Source: Pyropia yezoensis (Eukaryota; Rhodophyta; Bangiophyceae; Bangiales; Bangiaceae). Taken from it: 64,000 bases of DNA. Below, one piece after another: positions 52,655-63,357 of this stretch. The stretch covers positions 24,701,554 through 24,765,553 of the forward strand of contig CM020619.1 in the NCBI GenBank assembly GCA_009829735.1, given 5' to 3'. A model generated the notes under the pieces. The model was not told where the DNA came from. It worked only from the letters and a program-made list of their open reading frames with translations, and did not search any database. Position 1 is the stretch's first letter. Each line of letters opens with the position of its first letter. A program made the position numbers and the translations under genes.

Positions 52655-52990
52655 TCAATCTCTGTCTGGGCCGTCGGCGGAGCCGTCCCTGTTGTCACTC
52701 GCGCCCGAATCAAGGTCGTCGGATGGGGCGCTCGACTCGTCGCACGTGTGGTGCGTGCCGTCGGTCCCCTCAGAGGAGTCGGACGGAGCACAGTCATGGT
52801 CGCTGGGGAGGTCGTTGTCGTGGGAGGCAGCCGGCTCTATCCCCACCCGCACGCCCGGCAGGGCGAGGGCGATCCAGGCCGCGCTCGCCCCGGAGAATGA
52901 CGCCCCCTTGGGTAACGGGGCGGTGCCGCGCAGCGTCTGTAGATACCTGAGCAAGTCGTCGGGCAGATCGAGCAGTATCAGCGGGGTCAT
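52655..52990 (-). CDS. possible small acidic protein
   Basis: 111 residues from an ATG at 52990. The first half is ordinary and partly hydrophobic (MTPLILLDLPDDLLRYLQTL, AAWIALALPGVRVGI). The second half is a Ser/Asp-rich acidic tail (DHDCAPSDSSEGTDG). The frame is open upstream to 53113. No family is recognised. The non-Arg/Gly composition is the only argument for a real gene. Confidence 0.25.
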   Translation of the reverse strand: MTPLILLDLPDDLLRYLQTLRGTAPLPKGASFSGASAAWIALALPGVRVGIEPAASHDNDLPSDHDCAPSDSSEGTDGTHHTCDESSAPSDDLDSGASDNRDGSADGPDRD

Positions 52991-54026
52991 CTGATCGACG
53001 TCGTCACCACTGATGGGCCGGGGGGCGTGGGGCCGTGAGGAGGTGGGCGGGCGAGGGCAGGAGCAGAGAAAGGCGCGGAAGCCGGCCAGCCAGCAGGGTC
53101 GGTACATACACACGCAACGATCCCCCGACAGCGCCCCTTATCGCGAGCCCACACTCTCAAGCCCACCGCGAGTCTATACTCTAAAGCCCACGCCAAGCCG
53201 CTCTCGGTGCACACGGTCTCGCCTCCACCAAGCTGCCTCCTGCGCGCATTGCGGCACCCGCCACCGCACATCCGCACTCCCCATGCCCTTCTTGCCCAGC
53301 GAAATCCTAACCCTGGTGTCCAACCCACGGTCCTTCTGAAAATCTTCTCACCTGGTGGGCTGCTACTGCCCCCCCTGTTAGTTAACCAATGTACTCCTGA
53401 CGTCCTTTGTATTTGAAATTGCGAGGTGTTGGCCAAGAAGTCTGCTTTCAGTGGTCACGCGAGAAATGTTCCGCGCAGACACTTTCGAACATCTCATTGG
53501 CGCGCAACAGGTAGGCCCTGCTTTGTCGTCTGCACCGGTGGTTGGGATGGTCGTGTCAGTCGCGCCTGCGGGGTGTGCCTGCGCAGGCCGCTCGTTCCCA
53601 ACGGCGGCGACCGACCCCCTACGCCGGCTGGGCTGGGCTCCCTCACCTCCACCCTGTCCATAGGTGGGTCATGACCGCTCGCACCGCCACCGCGACGCAG
53701 CAGCAGCAGCGCCAGCAACAGCTGGCTTGACGTCGCTGCTCTCTTCCTTTCTTTTCTGTCGTTCCCACCTCGCTTGCTGTCCAGGACAGGTCGGGCGGGG
53801 GGCAAGGGGGGGGCGCTCCTGCGTGCGGGGGCCGCTGCCACTGGTGGCAGCGCGTCCCGCTCCCCCAATCGAGCCCTCCCCCGCCCCCCCTCTCCTCTCT
53901 TCTGCCCTCCCCATTCTCCTGTACCCTCCCCCTTATCATTGCCCTCCCCCCCCTCCCTCGTTTCTCTGGGGGGGGGCCGTTTTCCCGGGGGGGGGGCGCG
54001 TTTCTCCGGGGGGGACCGCCCCCACC
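52991..54026. other. intergenic, 5' region of the chorein gene
   Basis: No RNA gene or repeat stands out. A pyrimidine-rich leader (53885-53965) precedes the chorein-domain gene. Confidence 0.4.
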
Positions 54027-55168
54027 ATGGCCACTCTCCTATCCTCCCTCCTCCTCTCCTTTGCCCGCCGCTACGCCGTCGTGGACGCGTCGGCGGTGCG
54101 GATTGGCATTGACGGCGGCCGCCTGGAGGTGCGCGACGTGGCGCTGGACGTGGCCGCCGTCGCCGCGCTACTGCCGCTGCCCTTTACCATTGTCGCCGCG
54201 CGGGCGGCCTACCTCCGCCTCCACGTGCCGTGGCAGGCCATCACGTCGGCGGCGGCGGTGGCGGTGCGTCTCGAGGGGCTGTCCATCACGGCGGCGCCCA
54301 AGGCGGGCGGGGGGGGAGGGGGTGTGGGGAGCACCAGGGAGGGGGGTGGAGGTAAGGGGACGCTGACAACTGGGGGTGTCGATGGTGGTGGTCGGGGGGG
54401 TCCCGCTGCCGGCCCAGAGGCAGACTCCGCCTCCGTTACCAGGGTCGGGGGGCTGGCCGTGGCAGACGCCTCTTCTCGTGGGGCGCCGCCAGGGGGTACG
54501 CCCGCCGAGTCACCCGCCGCTGCACGGGCGCGGCGGAAGCGAGCCAAGTATGGACGCTCCCGGCGCGCACGCCACCGGCCGGACCGCGCACATGGGGCCG
54601 CCGCCGCCGCCGCAGGTGGTCGTGACGCCGCCGCTGGTGGCGGCGGCGCGCTGGGCGGCTTGGACGCCCCCGCCGGCGGTGCGACGGGCAGTGGGGACGC
54701 TGCTGCTGTTGCGGCGGCGGCCGCGGCGGCGGCGGCATCGGGGGCGGCGGCGGCGCCCGGTGAGTCGGGGTGGTCGGTCAAGGTGCTGGCCTTCCTCGGC
54801 CTCAACGCGTCGGTGACGGTGACGGACCTGACGCTCGTCTACGCCGACGGCCGGTGTGTGGCGCGGCTGGTTGTCGCCCGTCTGGCCGTCCGGTCGGCGG
54901 ATGGGGCGTGGGCGGCCGCGTCGCTGCCCGCCGACGCGCTGTCGGCGCGGCCGGGGGTGCTGCGCAAGCGGCTGGCCCTGGGGGGGGTCACCCTCCAGAT
55001 GGCGCCTGCGCCCGTGCCACCGCCCGTGCCGTTGACACAGCGCGAAGGGGGGGAGTCGGGTGGGGGAAGGGGCGACGCCGCGACTGCCGCCGATGCTGTC
55101 GGTCCAACTGGTGGCGGCGGCGACGGCGGTGGCGACGCCGCTGACGCGGCGGCGGCGGCGGCGACGGC

Positions 55169-55199
<31 letters not shown>

Positions 55200-57632
55200 G
55201 CGGCCCCCCACTGGGGCCGCTCCTCCACGGTTCTTCGCGACGCCGGCATGACGGCGCGGGTGCTGGTTGTCGCGGGCAATGGAGTGGTTGTGCGGCCACC
55301 GCGGGGCCACCGCGGCGGTGGGCGCCCCGCCGCGGCCGCCGCCGCCCGCGGCCGTGGCCGTGACGCGGCCGACGCCAGCGACAGTGGTAGTGGCGGGGAT
55401 GGGCGGGAGCACCCGCCGCCGCTGCCGCCACCGGCGCCGTCAGTTGGGGGTGCCCTCGCGTCTGGGCATGCCACCTTTGCGCCGCCGCCGCCGCCGACGC
55501 TGGTGGGCGACGCCAAGCACGTGGAGGTGGGACTGGAGCTGGCCAACGCGGTGGTGGCCATATCGGCACGGCAGCTCGAGTGGGCGCGGGCCATCCTCGA
55601 GGACGTGGTAGGCGCGTCGCCGGGCGGCGCCGACGCGGACGACTCGTCCTGCTCCTGCTCGGCTAGTGACGGAGAGGACAGTGAGTCGGTGGCGAGGGGG
55701 GCTGGCGAAGATGGGGGGGGGCAGGAGCCGTTGGTGCTGCACCGGGCAGACCCGCAGGCGCTTGCGGTCCCGCTCGGCGAGGCGGGTGAGGCGACTGCGG
55801 GCGCTGCCGTGGACGAGCACGGCGCAGTAGGCGGAGGCGGGTTGGCTTGTGGGGCTCCGGATGAGCCCACCGCGCCGCCACCCGTGGGGCGACTGGCGGC
55901 CGACGGGTTCAAGGTAGCCGCCACGCGCGGCACAGAGGGTGACGCGGCCGGCACGGACGGTGCGGCTGAGGCCGAAGGGGTGGGCCATCACCCCTCTGCC
56001 GCTGTAACTGCTTCTATCCTATTGCCCGCCGCGGGTGGCTACCAAGCTCCTGACAGCACATTGCCCGGTGACGGGGCGGGGGCCTCCTACTGGGAGGATG
56101 GCGCGGCAACGGCCAAGCCCGCTCCCGAGGTGGCCGCCCCGCCGGGGGCATTCCGTTCTTTTTGGCACACCCTCACCGCCGAGACGGCCCTGGACAACAC
56201 GGCGACGGCGAACAGCGAAGACGCAGCGGTGGTACTCGGCTTGCGGCCGCCGTACGGCAGCTCCCCAGCCGTGTCGTCGTCGGAGAGCGACGCGACCGAC
56301 GGGTATGGCTCGCGGGGCGACAGCCTGGACGGCGACGACGATGGAGGGGACTCCTCGTCGGCGAGCAGCGGGGACACGGCGGGTGCCGCGCTCGCCGCCG
56401 CCGGCCTGTCAAGTGACGGCAGCGGTGGCGCGTCGTCTCGTCTGCCCAGGGCGGGCAGCACAGGGGCGCACGGCGGCGGCGGTGGCGGCACGGGCGGAGG
56501 GGGAGGGGGGGGTCTCCTCGACGCGCTGTCAGTGCAGGCGCCGCCGCCGCCAGCCGTACCGGCAGCCACCACCCCTGCCGATACGCCCGCCGCGTGGGCA
56601 GGCAACAGTCACCGCGGCAGTCTTCGGCGGGACCGGTCGTCGAGCAGCATCCGCGGTGGGGCGACCGCCTCGGACGGGGACGGCAGCGAGCGGGAGGGTG
56701 GCTCGGGTGGCGACGGCGGCGGTGGCGCCTCTGTGGCTGCGGCGGCGGCCACCACGGCTGCGGCAGCGGCAGCGGCCGCGGCGGCCTGGCCACGGCCGCG
56801 GTCGCGGGCGTCCCTCCTACGCGCGCTGCGGCGGGCGGCGGCAGCAGGCGGCCTGACGCTCCGCGTCCGCGTGTCCATGCGCGCGCCGGCGGCGGGCGGC
56901 GCAGCGGCGGCGGCGCCGCCGCCGCTGGCCATGCCCACTGTCGCGACGCCCGCGGCGGCGGCCGCTGCGGGGGGCGCGGCCGCTGCGGTGATGGCTGGCA
57001 CCCCCGCCACCGCCCGTGGCGGCCGTGGCGACCGCTACGGGGGCGTGGCCAATGGGAATGGGGGCGCGGCGGCCGGGCAACCACCCGATGTTGGACAAGA
57101 CGCGACCACTGGCGGAATTGGCAGCGGCGACGGCGACGGCGGCGGCGGTGACGAAGGCGATGGCGACGTTGACGTCCCCCCCTCCCCCCCCACTGGCCCG
57201 ACAGAGGCGGACGTGGCGGCGCTGCGCGCCGCTCTGGCCGCAGCTGCCGGGCGCAACGCGCGGCTGGCGGCGGACATGGCGGCGCTGGAGGTGGCGGTCG
57301 GCACGGCGAGCCGCTCCAAAGACTCGATGGTGCGGCAGCTGGAGGCGGCGCTCGCCACGGCCGAGCGCAACCTCCAGACGCTCCTCGGGCGGGAGGAGGC
57401 ACGCTGCCGGCGTGACGCGGAGGCGGCGGCGGCGGGCGGCGCGTCGACGGCGCTGGCGCCGCCTGTGTCCGGTGCTGGTGGCAACGGCGGTGGCGGCGCA
57501 GGGGGGGGTGGGGACGGTGGCGGCGGCGGTGGCGGCGGCGGCGGCTGGCGGGGGCGTGGGGGGGATGGCGGCCGCCACCGCCGCGGCGGACCCGCAGACG
57601 GTGGCGTCCATGACGGGCTGCTCGTCGTTTGA
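54027..57632 (+). CDS. chorein-N bridge-like lipid transfer protein (BLTP3/UHRF1BP1-like)
   Basis: 1,201 residues from the ATG at 54027 (context caccATGG) to TGA at 57632. Residues 1-95 match the chorein N-terminal domain: FARRYAVVDASAVRIGIDGG, LEVRDVALDV, LPLPFTIVAARAAYLRLHVP then W, and VRLEGLSITA. A second block at about 247-330 (VKVLAFLGLNASVTVTDLTL, VARLVVARLAVRSADG) fits the next strands of a repeating-beta-groove protein. About 490-516 (HVEVGLELANAVVAISARQ) matches the recurrent motif before the Gln-helix in this family. Long Gly/Ser/Asp-rich disordered segments follow, then a coiled coil at about 1058-1131. Such proteins move phospholipids at membrane contact sites. Length, and a single coiled coil at the end, favour a BLTP3-like member over VPS13 or ATG2. 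Confidence 0.6.
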
Positions 57633-58512
57633 CGTTTGAGGCTGTGTACGGGGATTTCCAGTCAGTGTATGAGCTGTGGTTGGTATATAGGCCAAAGAAT
57701 TTTTTTTTGCGCTTAATGGTTAACCCCCTCTCTTCGGTTAGAAAGGGAGCGACCGGCGTGCACATCGGCAGCCGGCGTGGGGGAGGGGGGGTCTCGCCGC
57801 TATGCATGAACGGCGGGAAACGGAGAAGCGCGACGTGCCAGCCGCCATGGCGGAGGATCGGCGGCGGTGGCCCCGTACCCCGCCCAACAGGGGTTGCTGT
57901 GAGTGACGCGCAGCGCGTGTAAAAAGGGGGCAATTTTGGTGTAGCCACTACAGTCATAGTGTCCTATGACATAGTATTCTCCTTGAATCTTCCTGGCCAT
58001 GAACCCCCTGTCGGCGGTGGCAACGAGTAGTGCCACCTTGTGTCTGCAGAGGTAGGTGCGCCTTTGGTGGTGGCGTGCTGGCGCCACAGCGCGCCGCCAC
58101 CACCGGCTCGCCGCCGCCACCGGCGCGCCGCCGCAGTGGCCGCCCGCTATGAAATTTTACTGATCGCAATCCGTCCCCGCAATAAAGTAAAGCGCCCGGG
58201 AATGGGTGCCGCCGCAGGCAGCGCGGCCAACGGGCAGCGTTTCCCCCCCCTCCCCCCCCCCCCCTCTGAGGCACTTTCAATGGTGCAGTCGCTGTCACTC
58301 AGGGTCAGATCGCATCCCGAGCGAGTCAGTTGAAGTCGCATCAAGAGTGACCGACTTCAGCTCATGACCTCGAATCTGATGCATGTCGTTTGGCGCTCGA
58401 ATCCGCGTCTTGAGCAAAGAAAAGTTGCTTGGTGACAAGGGCCTGTGCACATGGCCGCAGATGCGTTTCCGCAAGAAAAGCAGCAGAGTCTGGCCCCTTC
58501 CGCGGGCGGGCG
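57633..58512. other. intergenic
   Basis: No gene supported. AT content rises just after the chorein-gene stop (57640-57730), which may hold its polyadenylation region. Confidence 0.4.
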
Positions 58513-59114
58513 CTACGACCGCGTGCGGAGCGCGTCTGGCATCGGCGGCGGCGGCGACATGGGAGTGTCCACGTAGCCGCCGCCGCCGCCGCCGCCGCCA
58601 TCGCCGCCGCCGCCGCCGCCGTCGCCGCCGTCGCTGCCGCCGCCGCCAGCGACGCCCCCCCCTGCCCAAGCGGCGGCGGGAGCCGCCCTGCCGCCCGTTG
58701 GGCCAATGGACGCGGTGGCAACGGGCAGCAGCGTCGGCTGGGGTGCCCAGAAGCCCCCCGCAGACACCCCGCCCAGCTTGACGGGGGTCGTCGGGGACGG
58801 CTCGCCACCGCCGCCGCCGCCCCGCCCGCGGCGGTGCCGGCGCACCACCATCACCGCCGTCGCGGCGCCGGCGCCGGCGCCTCCACTTCCAGCGCCCCCA
58901 CCCGTTCAGCCCGCACCGATGGCGCTGGCAGCGCGGGGGGGGGTTCTCCGGCGGCGGCAGCGGCGACCACCTGCGACTGCCCGACGGCCGCCCCTCCCGC
59001 CACCTCCATCGCTGCCGTCACCGCGGTTGTGGCGGCAGCAGCAGCGACGGCGGCGGCGGTGATCGCCGCCACGGTGACCGCCACCGCCGCGACGGCGCGC
59101 GCCGGCCGCGGCAT
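58513..59114 (-). CDS. possible glycine-rich membrane or secreted protein, frame break
   Basis: From the ATG at 59114 a signal-like N-terminus is read (MPRPARAVAAVAVTVAAITA followed by Ala-rich sequence), then a Pro/Ala stretch to a run of five G (minus strand; 58895-58899). One extra G joins it to the frame ending at 58513: Gly/Ala, ATAVMVVRRHRRGRGGGGGG, a conventional stretch (VKLGGVSAGGFWAPQPTLLP), a long Gly tract and the C-terminus YVDTPMSPPPPMPDALRTRS. The hydrophobic-then-RRHRR pattern could be a single membrane anchor. No family is recognised. It may instead be two unrelated frames. Confidence 0.35.
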
Positions 59115-59817
59115 CCCCCGCCGTCGGCAGTGGCGGTCCATGGTCCGCGCGGGGGGTGCCAAGGGGCACCGACCGTGCCACGGGCAGGCCGGCTTTGGTG
59201 GAGCACCCCAGGGCGTCGGGGCGGGGGACAAGAGTCGGGCTGCGGGGGCGGTGGTGGTCGAGAGGTTCGGGTGCCGCTTAAGGGGGGGTGTGGCGCGAGC
59301 GGCCCGCCCGCACGCGCTCAGATATACGAGGCCGGCTTCGGGGCGCTGGCCGCGCGGGGACCCCGCAGCGGGAGGGGGCCCCCACCCGTGCGCGCCTGGA
59401 TGCTTCCGCGGTAGCGTCAACAGGCACCCTCATGGCCGTTCTGGCCCCCCGGCCTCCCCGAGAAGCTGGCACTCCACCGGCCACGAGGCCGCTGTCTGTG
59501 AAGGGTGGGAGGAGGAGGGCTCCCCCCTTCCCTCTCACCGCTCGTGGGCGAGCTTCTTGCACTCAAGGGGCCCTCCTCCGTACATACCACCGCCGCACCA
59601 GGGGACAGGCACCCACGGGCGCCGGCCGCGGGGCCGCTCCGCGGGCCAGCAGAGGGCATGGGGACGGGCCCACGCACTCGGACGTGACAGCGCAGTGCAG
59701 TCATGACCAGGTTAGATGACTCCCGGTGTATGGCACCCCTACCACAAGACCGCGAAGCCGCACACTATGCATCATGACGCCATGACGGCCATCTGGCACA
59801 GAAATTTACTGTATGTA
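59115..59817. other. intergenic
   Basis: No gene or clear repeat. Base composition becomes more balanced after about 59700 toward the Tc1 element. Confidence 0.4.
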
Positions 59818-59844
59818 CATTCGGTACCCAATTTTATCCGTACG
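59818..59844 (+). repeat. left TIR of Tc1 copy 2
   Basis: Begins CATTCGGTACCC after TA and is the complement of 61133-61159 with one mismatch. Confidence 0.9.
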
Positions 59845-59951
59845 CTTCTGAGAGAATGTTGAGATGCCAGATCCGGCGTGAAAAAGAGTCATCTGGGGCG
59901 AGATCGCCGCATTCCGCGCGTGACCGCGCCCAAGTGCTACGGCACGGCTCA

Positions 59952-59958
59952 TATAAAA
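59952..59958 (+). promoter_or_regulatory. TATA box of Tc1 transposase
   Basis: TATAAAA, 54 bases upstream of the ATG at 60006. Spacing is conserved in the copy at 30647. Confidence 0.6.
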
Positions 59959-60005
59959 CAGCCCATAGATCAGCGCCCGGGACCACACCGAGGTAGGCAG
60001 GCGCC

Positions 60006-61064
60006 ATGGCGGGCTCACCACGTCGCCCCCTGTCCGACGGCGAGCGCGCTGCCATCATGGCCCTCCTGCAACAGGGCAAGTCCCTGCTGGCTAGCGGTAC
60101 GGCTTTGGGCTGCTCGAAGAGTACCGTCGCCTACGCGGCTATGGCCATGCGCGCGGCGGCAGCCCGCGCCGTGGTGGACAAGCGCGGCCGTCCCAAGATT
60201 TTGTCGGACCGTGAGCCTCGTGGCATCAAACGGTCGATGGACGAGAGCGGATTTACCTCTGTGGCCGCCCTGACGGAGATGGTCAACACCACGCGCTCCC
60301 AGGCATCGGGCGGGCCCAGAAAGGGCGCAGTGTCAGCCTCCGCTGTCCGCAGGGCCGTCCGGGCCCTGGGATTCCACTCTCGGACGGCCGCCAAGAAACC
60401 CTTCCTGTCGGAGAAGAACGTCTCCCACCGCCTGGTGTGGGCGACAGCTCGCCGGGGCTGGACGGCTGAGTGGGCCTCCGTGCTATTCACCGACGAGAGC
60501 TCGTTCGTGGTGCGAGACGCCAGCTCGTCGCGCGTGTGGCGCCGCAACGGCGAGCGTTACGCCCCTCATCGCCAGCGCCCCACCTGCAAGAGCGGGCGTC
60601 AGACGGTGATGGTGTGGGGGGGGTTCTCGGCGCGCGGCCGGACGCCTCTGGTGCGCGTGGAAGGTTCCATGAATGCGGCCAAGTACTCCGGTGTGCTGCA
60701 GGACTACGTTATGCACCAGATTTGTGCGGACTACGGCACCCCGGATTCTGCGTGGCTGCAAGAGGACTTAGCACCCTGCCACGCGGCCGAGGCGTCGAAG
60801 GAGGTCAAGGCCGAGCTTGGGCTGCGGGTTCTTCCTTGGGGCGGGCAGAGCCCCGACCTCAACCCCATCGAGAACGCTTGGGCTGAGCTGGAGAGGCGCC
60901 TGCGAAAGCGCCGCACAGTTCCCAAGAACAAGGACGAGCTGTTTGGGGCCCTCTGCCAAGAGTGGGACGCCATCCCACATACCTTTTTTAAGGCCCTGGT
61001 CGAGTCGATGCCCCGTCGTGAGCGCGATGTCATCGTCGTTCAGGGCGCCAGCACCAAGTATTGA
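60006..61064 (+). CDS. Tc1/mariner transposase (DD34E)
   Basis: 352 residues from the ATG at 60006 to TGA at 61064. Residues 8-50 form the first helix-turn-helix (LSDGERAAIMALLQQGKSLL, ALGCSKSTVAYAAM). KRGRPKILSD (59-68) is a GRPR-like hook before the second HTH (about 85-122). Catalytic residues are D163 (FTDESSF), D254 (WLQEDLAPCHA) and E289 (DLNPIENAW), with 34 residues between the last two. VMVWGGFSARGRTPL is the typical strand between. Length and order match Tc1 family members. The enzyme cuts at the TIRs and inserts at TA. The frame is uninterrupted, so the element may be active or recently so. Confidence 0.92.
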   Translation: MAGSPRRPLSDGERAAIMALLQQGKSLLASGTALGCSKSTVAYAAMAMRAAAARAVVDKRGRPKILSDREPRGIKRSMDESGFTSVAALTEMVNTTRSQASGGPRKGAVSASAVRRAVRALGFHSRTAAKKPFLSEKNVSHRLVWATARRGWTAEWASVLFTDESSFVVRDASSSRVWRRNGERYAPHRQRPTCKSGRQTVMVWGGFSARGRTPLVRVEGSMNAAKYSGVLQDYVMHQICADYGTPDSAWLQEDLAPCHAAEASKEVKAELGLRVLPWGGQSPDLNPIENAWAELERRLRKRRTVPKNKDELFGALCQEWDAIPHTFFKALVESMPRRERDVIVVQGASTKY

Positions 61065-61132
61065 TTGGCCCAGTGCGTGGTACCGAGGGCTTGCTGACTG
61101 TCAAATCGCTCCGTACAAATATCGTTACTGGC

Positions 61133-61159
61133 CGTACGGATAAAATTGGGTACCGACTG
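61133..61159 (+). repeat. right TIR of Tc1 copy 2
   Basis: Ends ...gggtaccgactg followed by TA. It pairs with the left TIR. Confidence 0.9.
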
Positions 61160-61227
61160 TACGTAGGTACACGGTCTTACATCCGCTGGGAATGGCATCC
61201 AGCTGACCAGGACGGGGTCCTGACACC

Positions 61228-61321
61228 CCCGCGCGCCCACAACCTGCGGGGGGGCGTGACGCCTAAACTTGAGTGAGCTGGCGGACGCCCCCATTCACAA
61301 CCTGCGGGAGAGTGTGACGCC
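61228..61321. repeat. short direct duplication
   Basis: cacaacctgcgggggggcgt gacgcc at 61228-61254 recurs as cacaacctgcgggagagtgt gacgcc at about 61296-61321, just outside the Tc1 element. Confidence 0.6.
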
Positions 61322-63328
61322 GAGAAGAGAAACTCCCAGGAAGGGCCTGTGGGGGACCACCAGAGAGTGCACTTGGGCACACACCAGGGAGGCGACCCCT
61401 CTGCACGCTCGTGGGACCCCCCCCTCCAGAGGGCTCCTGAGAGGGACTGGCCGTTGAGGGGGCGTCTGCGCGCGGGCACGGCCGGTGCTGTGTTCCGCAC
61501 ACAAGCTAAGAGCCTTCCGTCCTCGCTGGTTCTCGCAAGAACTGCCTTCGAGCGTGTGCTGTTGGGATCCATTGACCGCGCGCACCTGATGGGGTACGGG
61601 TGAGGCGCCTGGGGATGAGGAAAACATGATGGTATGTGCACGACGTCGCGCTGTATGTGATGTTGTTGCTGGTGGTGTTGCTTATAATTGTGCGCTTGGG
61701 CGTACCGGTGCTGGGTGGGTGCGTGCGAACGAGGGTGTGTGGCTTGCTTTCTTGCTCGTGATGTTCTGTGTTGGTTGTCTTTGCGGCGCGCGAGACTCGT
61801 GCGACCCACTTGCTGCTCGTGTGGCGCACCGCCCTGGTCATGTGAACGAGCTGCTGTTTTCGTTCTTGCTGTTTCTTTTTCTTTGTGTTGGTGATGTCGG
61901 CTTGTTTCTTGTGCGCTTGGCGTGTTGGTGATGTGCATGATGGATGTACACATTGTTGCTTGTGGATGATCGTGCGTTTCTATGTCGATCTTAGTATGAG
62001 GGCTGCGTGTGGGGGAATTCTCGGCGTCTCGCTATTGAAGGTGATGCGAGCCTCGCTGCCGGCGGTGGTGTGATCCGTCTGCTGCGCGTCAAGGTGTTTT
62101 TTCTGTGTGTTTTCTGTGAGTCATTGGTTGGCTACAGCGTTGTACGTAGGGCGTCCGCGTATGAGAGCATATAGGGGCGGCCGGGCAGGATATGGACGGC
62201 TGCGAAGAGTAGCGTACGCATCCCTGTTGATCAGGGCACGGGTGCTGATCAGGCGACATAAGCACCGCACAAGCGACTAATGAATCATTAATAAACGGGA
62301 GATTCTGAGATTTCCTGTCTGGCTTCTGTCATGTGGGGCGTGACTTGCCCGAGGCAGTCCCATCGAGGCTCTCATCAATCAGTATCGCAGCACGTCCACG
62401 ATAGGGCTCCAAGCTCAACGAGGGCCAACCGCGGGCCCAACGCAGTCCCATCGAAACTGCGTCTCGATGAGATGTACACAATCTGTGACGATGGGTCCGA
62501 TCCTGTCGTGATTGGCATGGAGGGTGCCGACAGTTGCAACGTCCAGCTCTGCTCCATGCCAGCGTCTCCAACACAATTAGCGGGGCTGTGCTATGTTTGT
62601 GAACGACGCGTGAGGTGGCCTGCAGTCCACCTAATTGTTTTGGCCGATGGGCCAGGCTGAACGTTGGCCAGGGACTCGTGAGCAGTCAAGTGAGACAGCT
62701 TGGAAGGATGTCATTCACGATGAGGATGGCGGAGAGATGAGCAGGCGGGGGTGGCAGCCACACGGTGCGAGGTCGGTGACCCCGACCTGTTCATGTGGCA
62801 ATGCGTGCGGGGCGGCGATGCAAGAGCGCCCCCCCTTCCGAGCCCAAGATGCGTCCCAGCGCGGCCAAACTCACTCCATCTCTGCGGTTACCAAGTCCTG
62901 TCACGTCACCACCCCCCCAAGCCCAGTGCCCTCTCTGTGAACCACCACGCACAGGGAGGCGCCGCAGTGGGGGAAACAGACGGTGACGGAGACTCCGCGG
63001 TCGCGGCGAGGAGCGGCCGCCCCCGCCGTGCCATCGACTGCTGCTGCCGCTGAGGCCGCCACGGCCGCCGCTGCTGCTGCCGCCGCCGCCGCCGCCTCCG
63101 CCGCCTCCGCCGCCGCCGCCGTGTCCCGGTGCAAACAAAGGCGCGTTGGTCGTTCTATTGTCCGACGCTAACGGCTCCACGCCGCGACCCTAAAGGTCCC
63201 CACGTACCCGCTTAGATCCCTACCCAATCTCCCCACGATCTGGTCGATCGCGGGGCCACGTAAATCCCACTCGGACATCCTGTCCCACTGCGGGGTCACC
63301 GGCGCCGTACCGACCGTACACCCCAACA
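61322..63328. other. intergenic, partly G/T-skewed; probable copia LTR at right end
   Basis: No gene supported. About 61620-62120 is T- and G-rich on the plus strand, unlike the rest of the window. A CCG/GGC triplet tract lies at 63045-63121. The stretch left of 63328 is probably the copia 3' LTR, but its far border was not found. Confidence 0.4.
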
Positions 63329-63340
63329 CTTCCCCACGGC
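63329..63340 (-). promoter_or_regulatory. copia polypurine tract and 3' LTR junction
   Basis: On the minus strand, a purine-rich GTGGGGAAG ends at 63329 and is followed directly by TGTTGGGGTG (63328 leftward), the usual TG start of an LTR after the plus-strand primer. It lies just past the pol stop. Confidence 0.55.
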
Positions 63341-63357
63341 TACGGGGGCCACGCAAC

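Larger units (their letters stand above)
59818..61159 (+). mobile_element. Tc1/mariner transposon, apparently intact
   Basis: 27-bp inverted termini (59818-59844, cattcggtacccaattttat and on, and 61133-61159) differ at one base and are flanked by TA on both sides (59816-59817, 61160-61161). The 1342-bp element carries a TATA box and one complete transposase frame. The outermost bases resemble those of the copy at 30498-31828 (CAGTCGGTA), but the inner TIR differs, so the two belong to separate subfamilies. Confidence 0.9.

Noticed and set aside
61177..61953. 258-codon minus-strand frame rich in His, Gln and Thr
   Set aside because: Its composition follows directly from the A/C-rich minus strand of the skewed region, and it runs into the Tc1 TIR flank.
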